A stretch of 5,277 nt of DNA, from NCBI GenBank assembly GCA_026002025.1, contig BOAU01000111.1:1-5277 (forward strand). Direction: 5' to 3'. Source of the stretch: Spirochaetia bacterium (GTDB lineage: Bacteria > Spirochaetota > Spirochaetia > Treponematales > Breznakiellaceae). A model generated the notes under the pieces. That model saw only the letters and a program-made list of their open reading frames with translations, did not search any database and was not told where the DNA came from. Made by a program: the position numbers and the translations under genes. Of the stretch, positions 1 through 5,277 are shown one piece after another (positions within the stretch are counted from its first letter, which is position 1; every line of letters starts with the position of its first letter).

Positions 1-384
1 CTGCCCCTGGATTTGGCGGATGTACTCTTTGTCAACGAAATTGAAGGGGCCGCCCTGGCGGCCCTGCCCCAGGGAACGCCTTTTCTCATCATTCTGGAAA
101 GTCTGGTCAAAAAATTTCCCCATGCTGAAATTATTCTAACCGCCGGAAAGGACGGCGCCTTTTACGGCTTCAACGCAATACGGGAAAAGGGTGACATCAT
201 CGACCTGCCGGTTGCGGACACCACCGCCGCCGGGGACACCTTTACCGGCTACTTTATCGCCGCCCGCGCCCGGGATTTACCGGTGCGGGAAGCGCTGGCC
301 ATCGCCTGCAAAGCATCTTCCATCGCCGTTTCCCGGAAGGGTGCCATGGCGTCCATTCCATTTGCAGAAGAAGTGTTCGGCTAA
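1..384 (+). CDS. PfkB/ribokinase-family sugar kinase, C-terminal part (5' end outside window)
   Basis: This is the C-terminal 127 residues of a carbohydrate kinase of the PfkB/ribokinase family, cytoplasmic enzymes that transfer the ATP gamma-phosphate to a sugar or nucleoside hydroxyl. The frame is open from base 1, so the gene begins upstream; family members are usually about 300 residues. Visible family marks are ADVLFVNEIEGA near the fragment start (the NxxE region), the strand IILTAGKDGAFYG, and the PfkB signature DTTAAGDTFTGYF, whose last Asp (bases 235-237) would be the catalytic base, with AAGD in place of the commoner GAGD. The tail SRKGAMASIPFAEEVFG matches the usual ribokinase-type end. 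The layout is closest to ribokinase-like members, but the substrate-binding N-terminal half is missing, so the sugar cannot be named. It lies about 100 bases before the TAXI cassette, and no clear terminator follows it. Confidence 0.9.
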   Translation: MPLDLADVLFVNEIEGAALAALPQGTPFLIILESLVKKFPHAEIILTAGKDGAFYGFNAIREKGDIIDLPVADTTAAGDTFTGYFIAARARDLPVREALAIACKASSIAVSRKGAMASIPFAEEVFG

Positions 385-412
385 AAGAGACTATCCTCCA
401 TTACCCCCTCAC

Positions 413-441
413 TTGCATAAAATTTCACTATTCTGTATAAA
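413..441 (+). promoter_or_regulatory. Candidate sigma-70-type promoter of the TAXI-TRAP cassette
   Basis: A TTGCAT box (413-418) and a TATAAA box (436-441) are separated by 17 bases, the optimal spacing for a housekeeping promoter. The -10 box matches consensus at 5 of 6 positions and the -35 box at 3 of 6 (TTG). Transcription would start near 448, giving a leader of about 40 bases before the binding-protein gene. The stretch is clearly more AT-rich than the genes on both sides. Assignment is by eye only. Confidence 0.5.
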
Positions 442-454
442 TATACGAAATGAT

Positions 455-468
455 GTAACTAATGTTAC
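455..468. promoter_or_regulatory. Small palindrome GTAAC-TAAT-GTTAC, candidate operator
   Basis: Perfect 5-bp inverted arms, GTAAC and GTTAC, flank a 4-base spacer. The palindrome lies immediately downstream of the predicted transcription start and about 9 bases before the Shine-Dalgarno sequence of the binding-protein gene. The flanks ATG and CAT extend the symmetry imperfectly, with a two-base insertion on the left. The position suits a repressor site covering the early transcribed region. The stem is too short and weak to be a terminator. No regulator gene is present in the window to pair with it. Confidence 0.3.
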
Positions 469-476
469 CATAATTC

Positions 477-482
477 AGGAGG
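477..482 (+). promoter_or_regulatory. Strong Shine-Dalgarno AGGAGG of the binding-protein gene
   Basis: A perfect AGGAGG lies 3 bases before the ATG at 486 and 6 bases before the in-frame ATG at 489. The spacing favours the second ATG as the real start, giving a protein beginning MKKTAMIAALLL, a more typical signal-peptide start than MMKK. Confidence 0.75.
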
Positions 483-485
483 AAG

Positions 486-1460
486 ATGATGAAGAAAACT
501 GCTATGATAGCGGCGCTTTTGCTTGTGCCGCTGGTAATGGGCTTCGCCGGCGGCGGGAAGGCCGGAGAGGGCGCAAAAAAAGCCGAGCGGCTCAGGCTTG
601 CGACCGGCGGAAACACCGGGACCTACTACGCCTACGGTTCCGCTTTTGGGCAGATTGTGCAGAATAAGACCGGCATACCGGTCATTATCCAGTCAACCGG
701 GGCCTCAAAGGCGAACATCCAGCTTATCCAGGCCGGTGAAGTGGAGATTGCCCTGGTGCAGAACGATGTGATGGACTATGCGTACCGGGGAGTTGACCTC
801 TTTAACGGCGAAAAAATCACCGATTTCCAAACCGTGGCGGCCCTTTATGCGGAAGCCTGTCAGGTTGTCGCGGACCCGAGCAAGGGCATCACAACGATTG
901 CCGACCTTAAGGGAAAAAATGTTTCCGTGGGGGATGCGGGGAGCGGTGTGGAATTCAACGCCAACCAGATCCTTGCGGGTTACGGCATCGGGCCCAATGA
1001 TTTTAACCGGCAGAATCTGAGCTTCGGCGCATCCGCGGACGCGCTCCGGGACGGCAAAATCGACGCCTTTTTCTGCGTGGCCGGAGCTCCGACAACGGCG
1101 GTCATGGACCTTGCCATCAACAAGACGGTGACGCTCCTGGAAATTGACAATGCCCACGCGGATGCCATCATTGCGCAGTATCCCTTCTACACGAAGCTGG
1201 CCATACCCGGAAACAGTTACCGGGGCAATCCCAATGACGTGCAGACCCTTGTAATTAAGGCTACCCTGATTGCCAGCCCCAAAGTAGATGCGGATACGAT
1301 TTACACCCTTACGAAAACCCTGTTCGACAACAAGGCTGAAATTACCGCGGCCCACGTAAAAGGCGCGGAACTTGAGGCAGGATATGCGGTCTCCGGTATT
1401 TCGGTACCCTTCCACCCCGGCGCGGAAAAATACTTTAAGGAAATCGGCGCCCTGAAATAG
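486..1460 (+). CDS. TAXI-family TRAP transporter solute-binding protein
   Basis: This is the extracytoplasmic substrate-binding subunit of a TRAP transporter of the TAXI class; it captures the solute and delivers it to the fused permease encoded at 1968-3926. The 324 residues (323 from the better-spaced ATG at 489) match the family's usual length. An N-terminal signal peptide (KK, hydrophobic core residues 6-20) ends at about GFA|GGGK, with no lipobox cysteine, so a secreted protein is expected rather than a lipoprotein. The mature part shows the TAXI pattern: RLATGGNTGTYYAYG (37-51), STGASKANIQLIQAGEVEIA (70-89), VQNDVMDYAYRG (91-102), SVGDAGSGVEFNA (137-149), GKIDAFFCVAGAPT (190-203) and a C-terminal PFHPGAEKYFKEIG (308-321). 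Known TAXI ligands include glutamate-like and other carboxylated compounds, but the ligand cannot be inferred here. It is first gene of the cassette, behind its own promoter-like sequence and a strong ribosome binding site. Family assignment is secure; the substrate is unknown. Confidence 0.95.
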   Translation: MMKKTAMIAALLLVPLVMGFAGGGKAGEGAKKAERLRLATGGNTGTYYAYGSAFGQIVQNKTGIPVIIQSTGASKANIQLIQAGEVEIALVQNDVMDYAYRGVDLFNGEKITDFQTVAALYAEACQVVADPSKGITTIADLKGKNVSVGDAGSGVEFNANQILAGYGIGPNDFNRQNLSFGASADALRDGKIDAFFCVAGAPTTAVMDLAINKTVTLLEIDNAHADAIIAQYPFYTKLAIPGNSYRGNPNDVQTLVIKATLIASPKVDADTIYTLTKTLFDNKAEITAAHVKGAELEAGYAVSGISVPFHPGAEKYFKEIGALK

Positions 1461-1472
1461 CGAGGGGTATGG

Positions 1473-1546
1473 ATTGCGGCGCGGGGGGAATTGATTGCGG
1501 CGCCCCAGATTTTTTGTGATAGCGGGCGCCGCGGTTATTGCGGCGC
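1473..1546 (+). repeat. Three copies of ATTGCGGCGC around the DUF1850 start
   Basis: The 10-mer ATTGCGGCGC occurs at 1473-1482, 1494-1503 and 1537-1546. The first two copies extend to GATTGCGGCGC and are offset by exactly 21 bases, so each carries TTG CGG CGC in the same reading frame. The second copy holds the DUF1850 start codon; the third lies in its signal/anchor segment, in a different codon phase. A G6 run (1483-1488) lies between the first two copies and acts as the ribosome binding site. Confidence 0.7.
1483..1490 (+). promoter_or_regulatory. Ribosome binding site GGGGGGAA deciding the TTG start of DUF1850
   Basis: A G-rich GGGGGGAA ends a few bases before the TTG at 1495. The in-frame TGA at 1492-1494 directly precedes that TTG, so no longer start is possible. 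The next in-frame alternative, GTG at 1516, would remove the basic residues RRPR that precede the hydrophobic segment. TTG 1495 is therefore the best start. Confidence 0.55.
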
Positions 1547-1989
1547 TTACTATCACGGTGTGTGTGTTTCTTCCGCCCCGGCTGGTAATTGTTGAAACAG
1601 AGTCGGGGCGTATTTTTTGGCAAAGAAAAATTCATAGGGGCGATGAATTCGCCGTAGAATTTATACATAGCGTGAATCAAACACCGGTACGGGACACCTT
1701 CCGTATCGAAGGCCGAAACATTACGCCGGTTTCTACCTTGTTTTATAATTTCGGCGCAGGTATGCAGACCGATCTGTCAGAGGGGCAGCAGCTGACCCGC
1801 CGGGGTGACGCATTGGTCATAAGCGGCTTTACCCAAACCTTTAAAGAATTGAATTTTATTGTCGGTACTGTTTCTGATCATATATTTTTCTTCGGGGAAG
1901 AAAAAATAAGTTTACGGGATCTATGCGGCAGGAATGCCCACCTTACGTTTCGTGTTGAGAGGATACCATGGTTCATGAGAAAGAATTGA
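1495..1989 (+). CDS. DUF1850 protein, TAXI-TRAP accessory protein
   Basis: A 164-residue protein of the DUF1850 family, whose biochemical role is not established. A basic start (MRRPRFF) leads into one hydrophobic segment (about residues 7-27), a membrane anchor or uncleaved signal, followed by a beta-rich extracytoplasmic domain. Family marks are the EFAVEFIHSVNQTPVRDTF block (51-69, with HSVNxTPV) and FGAGMQT (86-92). Cys23 sits in ITVC, which is not a convincing lipobox. The gene starts 34 bases after the binding-protein stop and overlaps the permease gene by 22 bases, so the three genes should be one transcript with coupled translation of this gene and the permease. DUF1850 genes are commonly found beside TAXI fused permeases, so a role in assembly or function of that transporter is a reasonable inference. 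Sampled blocks are only about 35-37% GC, against about 62% in a binding-protein block. Confidence 0.85.
   Translation: MRRPRFFVIAGAAVIAALTITVCVFLPPRLVIVETESGRIFWQRKIHRGDEFAVEFIHSVNQTPVRDTFRIEGRNITPVSTLFYNFGAGMQTDLSEGQQLTRRGDALVISGFTQTFKELNFIVGTVSDHIFFFGEEKISLRDLCGRNAHLTFRVERIPWFMRKN
1958..1963 (+). promoter_or_regulatory. Ribosome binding site AGAGGA of the TRAP permease, inside DUF1850
   Basis: AGAGGA lies 4 bases before the ATG at 1968, within the 3' end of the DUF1850 reading frame. It supports this ATG as the permease start and, with the 22-bp gene overlap, implies that ribosomes finishing DUF1850 help initiate the permease. Confidence 0.6.
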
Positions 1990-3926
1990 CAGATAAAGAA
2001 ATCGAGGAGCTTACCAAGCAATTTGACAAGGAATCAAATGTGCGCCAGTTTATCGGCGTTCCGGGCATTATCGTCAAGGCGCTTTTGCTGCTTTTTGGGG
2101 CCTATGTGTTTTGGGTTACCCTTTTTGTGTCCCTGCCGGAACAGGTGCGGCGCTGCTCATTCCTGGCTCTCCTCGTTTTAATTGGATATATTTTATATCC
2201 CATTCACGGGGCACACACCAAACGGAAAAACCATCTTGCGTGGTACGACCTTGTGTTGGGCATACTGGGCGCATCCTGTTTCCTCTATTATGTGTTTAAT
2301 TTTCAGGTGATCGTGAACCGCGCCATCGCTTTGAAACCCCAGGATATAGCCATCGGCGCTATCGGTATTATCATCCTTGCGGAGTTGTGCCGCAGGGTGG
2401 TGGGTATTCCGATTCTGGTGGTGGCAGCCGGATTTATCATTTATGCCTTTGTCTGCCCCGATCATTATTCATTGAAACGTATCGTCCACCAGCTTTTCTA
2501 CACCACCGAGGGCATTATCGGCACCCCCATCGGGGTCTGTTCCACATTCATCGTACTGTTTATTTTTTTGGCGGCATTTCTGGAAAAATCCGGTGTAGCC
2601 TCCTTCTTTATCGACCTTGCAAACTCCGTGGCAGGCTTTGCCTCAGGGGGGCCGGCGAAGGTGGCGGTTATTGCAAGCGCCCTTGAGGGAATGTATTCGG
2701 GAAGCTCCGTGGCAAACACCGTGGGCTCAGGCAGCGTTACCATTCCGGTGATGAAGAAAACCGGCTACAAACCTGAGTTTGCCGCGGCGGTTGAAGCGGC
2801 GGCGTCCACCGGGGGACAGATAATGCCGCCCATCATGGGCGCGGCGGCATTTTTGATGAGCGAATATACCAACTTACCCTATGCCCGCATCGCGGTAGCG
2901 GCAATATTACCTGCACTCCTCTACTTTACCGGCATCTTCCTGATGATCCATTTTGAAGCGAAAAAACTCGGCCTTAAGGGGCTGCCCAAAGAATCCATCC
3001 CGAAATTCTTTCCCCTGCTTCTTGCAAAGGGGTATTTGTTTTTGCCGGTGCTGGTGCTGGTAGGTTTTATGAACTGGTTTACCCCCGCAAAGTCCGCCTG
3101 TTTTGCCATTTTGTCGATCCTTATTGTGTCGGTATTTAAAAAGGAAACCCGTTTTACACCGGCAACTTTTGCGGACGCCCTTGCCGCGGGATCACGGAAC
3201 ACCATCGGTGTGGCAATGGCCTGCGCCCTGGCGGGCATTGTGGTGGGGATAGTATCCCTTACCGGCCTGGGGCAAATTCTGGTTTCAGTACTGGTCGGTC
3301 TGTCCCGGAACAATTTGCTTTTAGCTTTATTTTTTACGATGATCTCCTGCATCATTCTGGGCATGGGTATTCCCACCACCGCAAACTATGTGATCATGGC
3401 AACCATCACCGCGCCCATCGTAATGGCCATGGAAATATCACCGGGGATAAAAGTGCCGGTCCTTGCGGCGCACATGTTCGTATTCTACTTCGGCATTGTG
3501 GCGGACATAACCCCGCCGGTGGCCCTTGCGGCCTATGCGGGAGCCGCCATTGCAAAGTCGAATCCGATAAAAACCGGCATCACCGCTACGCGGCTGGCAA
3601 TTACGGCATTCATCATCCCCTACATTTTTGTCCTGAGTCCTGCCATGCTTTTCATTTTTCCCAATCCGGGGGACCCCGCCAACGCGCTCAAAGTGGTACA
3701 GATCATAATCACTTCGCTTATCGGCATGTGGGGCGTTGCAAGCGGCATTGAGGGTTATATGTTTAAACACATGCCCCCCATTGAGCGGATCATGGCGCTT
3801 GCGGGAGGTTTGGGTCTTATCGATCCCGGGTTTTACACCGACCTTGTGGGAATCGGCCTGATAGCGGTTGTGTTCATCCTGCAATTTACCGGCACGAGAA
3901 AGCAAAAGGCCGCAGCAGGAGTATAG
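1968..3926 (+). CDS. TRAP transporter fused permease, DctQ-DctM (4TM/12TM, TAXI type)
   Basis: This 652-residue inner-membrane protein joins the small DctQ and large DctM TRAP subunits, as is usual for TAXI systems; it imports the solute delivered by the binding protein using an ion gradient rather than ATP. A charged cytoplasmic N-terminus (1-30) precedes about four hydrophobic segments of the DctQ part (roughly 31-55, 62-80, 92-115, 125-162). The DctM part follows to the end with many further segments. Its two inverted halves carry the expected transport motifs: GSGSVTIPVMKKTGY (253-267) with STGGQIMPPIMGAAAF (280-295), and LGMGIPTTANYVIMA (464-478) with FGIVADITPPVALAAYAG (508-525). The basic C-terminus (TRKQKAAAGV) is probably cytoplasmic. 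Length is normal for the fusion family and no break is visible. Whether it uses Na+ or H+, and which solute it carries, cannot be told from the sequence. Confidence 0.96.
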   Translation: MVHEKELTDKEIEELTKQFDKESNVRQFIGVPGIIVKALLLLFGAYVFWVTLFVSLPEQVRRCSFLALLVLIGYILYPIHGAHTKRKNHLAWYDLVLGILGASCFLYYVFNFQVIVNRAIALKPQDIAIGAIGIIILAELCRRVVGIPILVVAAGFIIYAFVCPDHYSLKRIVHQLFYTTEGIIGTPIGVCSTFIVLFIFLAAFLEKSGVASFFIDLANSVAGFASGGPAKVAVIASALEGMYSGSSVANTVGSGSVTIPVMKKTGYKPEFAAAVEAAASTGGQIMPPIMGAAAFLMSEYTNLPYARIAVAAILPALLYFTGIFLMIHFEAKKLGLKGLPKESIPKFFPLLLAKGYLFLPVLVLVGFMNWFTPAKSACFAILSILIVSVFKKETRFTPATFADALAAGSRNTIGVAMACALAGIVVGIVSLTGLGQILVSVLVGLSRNNLLLALFFTMISCIILGMGIPTTANYVIMATITAPIVMAMEISPGIKVPVLAAHMFVFYFGIVADITPPVALAAYAGAAIAKSNPIKTGITATRLAITAFIIPYIFVLSPAMLFIFPNPGDPANALKVVQIIITSLIGMWGVASGIEGYMFKHMPPIERIMALAGGLGLIDPGFYTDLVGIGLIAVVFILQFTGTRKQKAAAGV

Positions 3927-3927
3927 C

Positions 3928-3946
3928 AAAAAACAGTATTACTGTT
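3928..3946 (-). terminator. Probable rho-independent terminator of the protease-HAD unit
   Basis: Read on the minus strand, AACAGT-AAT-ACTGTT forms a perfect 6-bp stem with a 3-base loop, and its last two T belong to a run of six T (plus-strand A run 3928-3933). It lies immediately behind the HAD gene, overlapping two bases of its stop codon. The stem has only two G-C pairs, so it may be weak. For plus-strand transcripts the nearest T run (3956-3961) is ten bases past the stem, so service in both directions is doubtful. Confidence 0.5.
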
Positions 3947-4790
3947 AAAGAAAAGTTTTTTCCAGAAATGCCGCAACCCCGTCTTCCGTATTGGGGCCGA
4001 TGATGAGGTCTGCCGCATTCCGCACCGACTCTTTGGCGTTGGCGGTGGCAATTGCAAAGTCCACCGCGCCGAACATGGGGAGATCGTTTTCCTCATCCCC
4101 AAAGGCGATAAGCTGGGAAGGCCGCAAGCCCCGGTGTTCCAGGACTATCCGCAGCCCCTCACCCTTGGAGACATGGGGGTTCATGATTTCCAGAAAGTTC
4201 CGCAGGGTTTGGGCTATGTAAAGATTTTTGCCGAAACGTTCTTCAATCTTTGTCCGCACCGCATCCTGTACTTCAGGTTCCGCAATGAACATGCTCTTGA
4301 TACAGCCGGTAATGTCCGGGGCGGCAATGGCCTCTTTCAGATCCTTGATCTCCGCCTGAATCCCCGTGTGCTTAAAGTACATTTCGGTTTCAGCGCACTG
4401 TTGTTCCGCCAGGAGCCGCTGCCGGGGATTTGCCGTTGTTCCCGGCAGAAAGACCTGGTAATAGACCCCGGCGTTGCGGGAAAGGTCGATGCAGAAATTC
4501 ACCGTTTCCAAATCCAGCAAAGTGGTATTGATGAGTTTAGCCCCCGGCATGTCCGCCACAACCGCGCCGTTAAAATACACCATCGGCCCTTCCGCCCCCA
4601 GGGGAATGCGGAACCGTTCCGCCGCCTCAATGGCCCGCCCGGTAGCAATGATGATCTGCAGACCCCTTTCCCGGCAGGCGTTGATCGCCTGAGCGGTACG
4701 TTCCGTTAAGATTGCGCCGGGCGCAAGGGCGGTGCCGTCAAGATCGATGGCAAGGGCTTTGATGAGATGGGGATCGAATGTTCGCTTCAT
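3945..4790 (-). CDS. Cof-type HAD-IIB hydrolase (phosphatase)
   Basis: A 281-residue cytoplasmic phosphatase of the haloacid dehalogenase superfamily, Cof/HAD-IIB group, which typically dephosphorylates sugar phosphates or related small metabolites. All four catalytic motifs are visible: motif I DLDGT (nucleophile Asp16, acid/base Asp18), motif II ATGR (Thr50), motif III Lys209 in NPHVSKGEGL, and motif IV GDEENDLPMF with the Mg-binding acidic residues at 232-236. Residues of about 85-195 between motifs II and III form the C2-type cap that sets substrate choice. The ending NTEDGVAAFLEKTFL is usual for the family, and the length is normal. The ATG overlaps the stop of the upstream protease gene as ATGA, and only a weak GGA precedes it, so translation is probably coupled to the protease gene. 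The substrate is unknown. Confidence 0.93.
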   Translation of the reverse strand: MKRTFDPHLIKALAIDLDGTALAPGAILTERTAQAINACRERGLQIIIATGRAIEAAERFRIPLGAEGPMVYFNGAVVADMPGAKLINTTLLDLETVNFCIDLSRNAGVYYQVFLPGTTANPRQRLLAEQQCAETEMYFKHTGIQAEIKDLKEAIAAPDITGCIKSMFIAEPEVQDAVRTKIEERFGKNLYIAQTLRNFLEIMNPHVSKGEGLRIVLEHRGLRPSQLIAFGDEENDLPMFGAVDFAIATANAKESVRNAADLIIGPNTEDGVAAFLEKTFL

Positions 4791-5257
4791 AAAAGAATAT
4801 CCAGCTTTGAAAAATCAATCGGAATATCTGAAGTCGGCAGCCTGAAGGACATTACCGTTTTCCCATTGTCATTGGAAATTGCAAAGTCCCCAAGGGAGAT
4901 AATATTCATGCCGATAATCATGTCGAACTCACCACTGGGAACTATTTCAGCAGCAAGGACATTTTTTACTAACACGCCATCGGGCATAAGAATGTCAAGG
5001 ATATATACATCAGAAGGCTTGCTGCCGTGGGCGCTCACTAAATCAAGGGAAGCTATACTGGTTAGGCCAAGGCTATCCGCCAGATTTTGGCTTATACAAC
5101 AACCCGTAGAACCGGTATCCCACATTGCTCTGACATCAAACTTTATATATTCAAAATTTTGAGTACGGCAATAATCTTCCGCTTGCTGGACTGATAATGG
5201 AGTAACGACCCTGTCAACCCGTCTGTCCATCTTAAAGGTAATGGCTAATGTGTCCAT
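4787..5257 (-). CDS. Small retropepsin-like aspartic protease
   Basis: A 156-residue protein with the layout of bacterial single-domain retropepsin-like proteases, which would act as homodimers with each chain giving one catalytic Asp. The active-site motif is MWDTGSTGCCIS (45-56), with Asp47 the predicted nucleophile-activating residue; it is followed by LADSLGL (59-65), typical after DTG. The second hallmark is FDMIIGMNIISLGDFAISN (111-129), matching the hydrophobic-hydrophobic-Gly segment and the IGxDxI-GDF pattern of the family, with Asn in place of the usual Asp after IGM. No signal peptide or membrane segment is seen, so it is probably cytoplasmic. The ATG at 5257 is preceded by an in-frame stop at 5270-5272 and only a weak GTGG; a later Met at residue 10 lacks a ribosome site too. 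Substrates are unknown. Sampled GC is about 35-50%, below the adjoining HAD gene. Confidence 0.82.
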   Translation of the reverse strand: MDTLAITFKMDRRVDRVVTPLSVQQAEDYCRTQNFEYIKFDVRAMWDTGSTGCCISQNLADSLGLTSIASLDLVSAHGSKPSDVYILDILMPDGVLVKNVLAAEIVPSGEFDMIIGMNIISLGDFAISNDNGKTVMSFRLPTSDIPIDFSKLDILL

Positions 5258-5277
5258 GCGGGAACCACTTTATAATC

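Noticed and set aside
385..412. A terminator behind the sugar kinase.
   Set aside because: No inverted repeat followed by a T run is visible in these bases, so readthrough into the cassette cannot be excluded.
191..667. A 158-codon plus-strand frame spanning the kinase end, the gap and the binding-protein start.
   Set aside because: It overlaps two genes with strong family motifs in other frames and its Pro/Arg-rich translation resembles nothing recognisable.
1483..1488. The G6 run before DUF1850 as a phase-variable tract.
   Set aside because: Six G is short for slipped-strand switching, and it lies outside the reading frame as a ribosome binding site; only spacing would change.
705..1556. 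A 283-codon open frame on the minus strand opposite the binding-protein gene.
   Set aside because: It lies antisense to a gene with clear TAXI motifs, its translation is rich in Arg, Gly and His with no recognisable domain, and it is explained by the GC-rich codon pattern of the sense gene.
3438..3929. A 163-codon minus-strand frame opposite the permease C-terminus, in line with the HAD gene direction.
   Set aside because: It has the charged, His- and Arg-rich makeup of an antisense shadow of a membrane protein, and the predicted terminator of the HAD unit lies at its upstream end.
3950..3962. A plus-strand terminator using the T run at 3956-3961 for the permease transcript.
   Set aside because: The T run is ten bases past the hairpin stem and encodes the Lys-Thr-Phe codons of the HAD C-terminus; the geometry is poor for intrinsic termination.
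4134..4709. A 191-codon open frame on the plus strand opposite the HAD gene.
   Set aside because: The minus strand carries all four HAD catalytic motifs in order; the plus-strand translation shows no domain and has no good ribosome binding site.

Overview
The window carries five protein genes, one cut by the left edge, in two convergent groups. It has no RNA gene, insertion sequence or CRISPR array that I can see. The plus strand (1-3926) reads: the C-terminal part of a PfkB/ribokinase-family sugar kinase; a roughly 100-base gap with a promoter-like sequence and a small palindrome; then a three-gene transport cassette made of a TAXI-type TRAP solute-binding protein, a DUF1850 protein and a fused DctQ-DctM TRAP permease. 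The minus strand (5257-3945) reads: a small retropepsin-like aspartic protease whose stop codon overlaps the start of a Cof-type HAD phosphatase. The two groups converge with only 18 bases between stop codons, and a hairpin with a T tract there fits a terminator for the minus-strand pair.

Organism (inference): the mixed GC content (about 60% in sampled kinase, binding-protein and HAD blocks, about 35-45% in the DUF1850 and protease genes) and a binding-protein signal peptide ending in FAGGGK without a lipobox cysteine resemble host-associated Treponema and related spirochaetes. This rests on remembered style of such proteins, not on a search.

How the genes work together: the binding protein should capture a small, probably carboxylated solute outside the inner membrane and deliver it to the fused permease for ion-gradient-driven import. 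DUF1850 is a membrane-anchored extracytoplasmic protein often found next to TAXI permeases, and its 22-bp overlap with the permease gene suggests coupled translation and a role with the transporter. The substrate cannot be read from the sequence. The kinase upstream is probably a separate unit, because a promoter-like sequence lies between it and the cassette. The protease and HAD phosphatase look co-translated, but no shared pathway is evident.

Nothing here is clearly a new biological system. The points most worth a second look are the protease-HAD pair with its abrupt change in base composition, the DUF1850 subunit of the transporter, the repeated sequence that duplicates the DUF1850 start site, and the palindrome just downstream of the cassette promoter.
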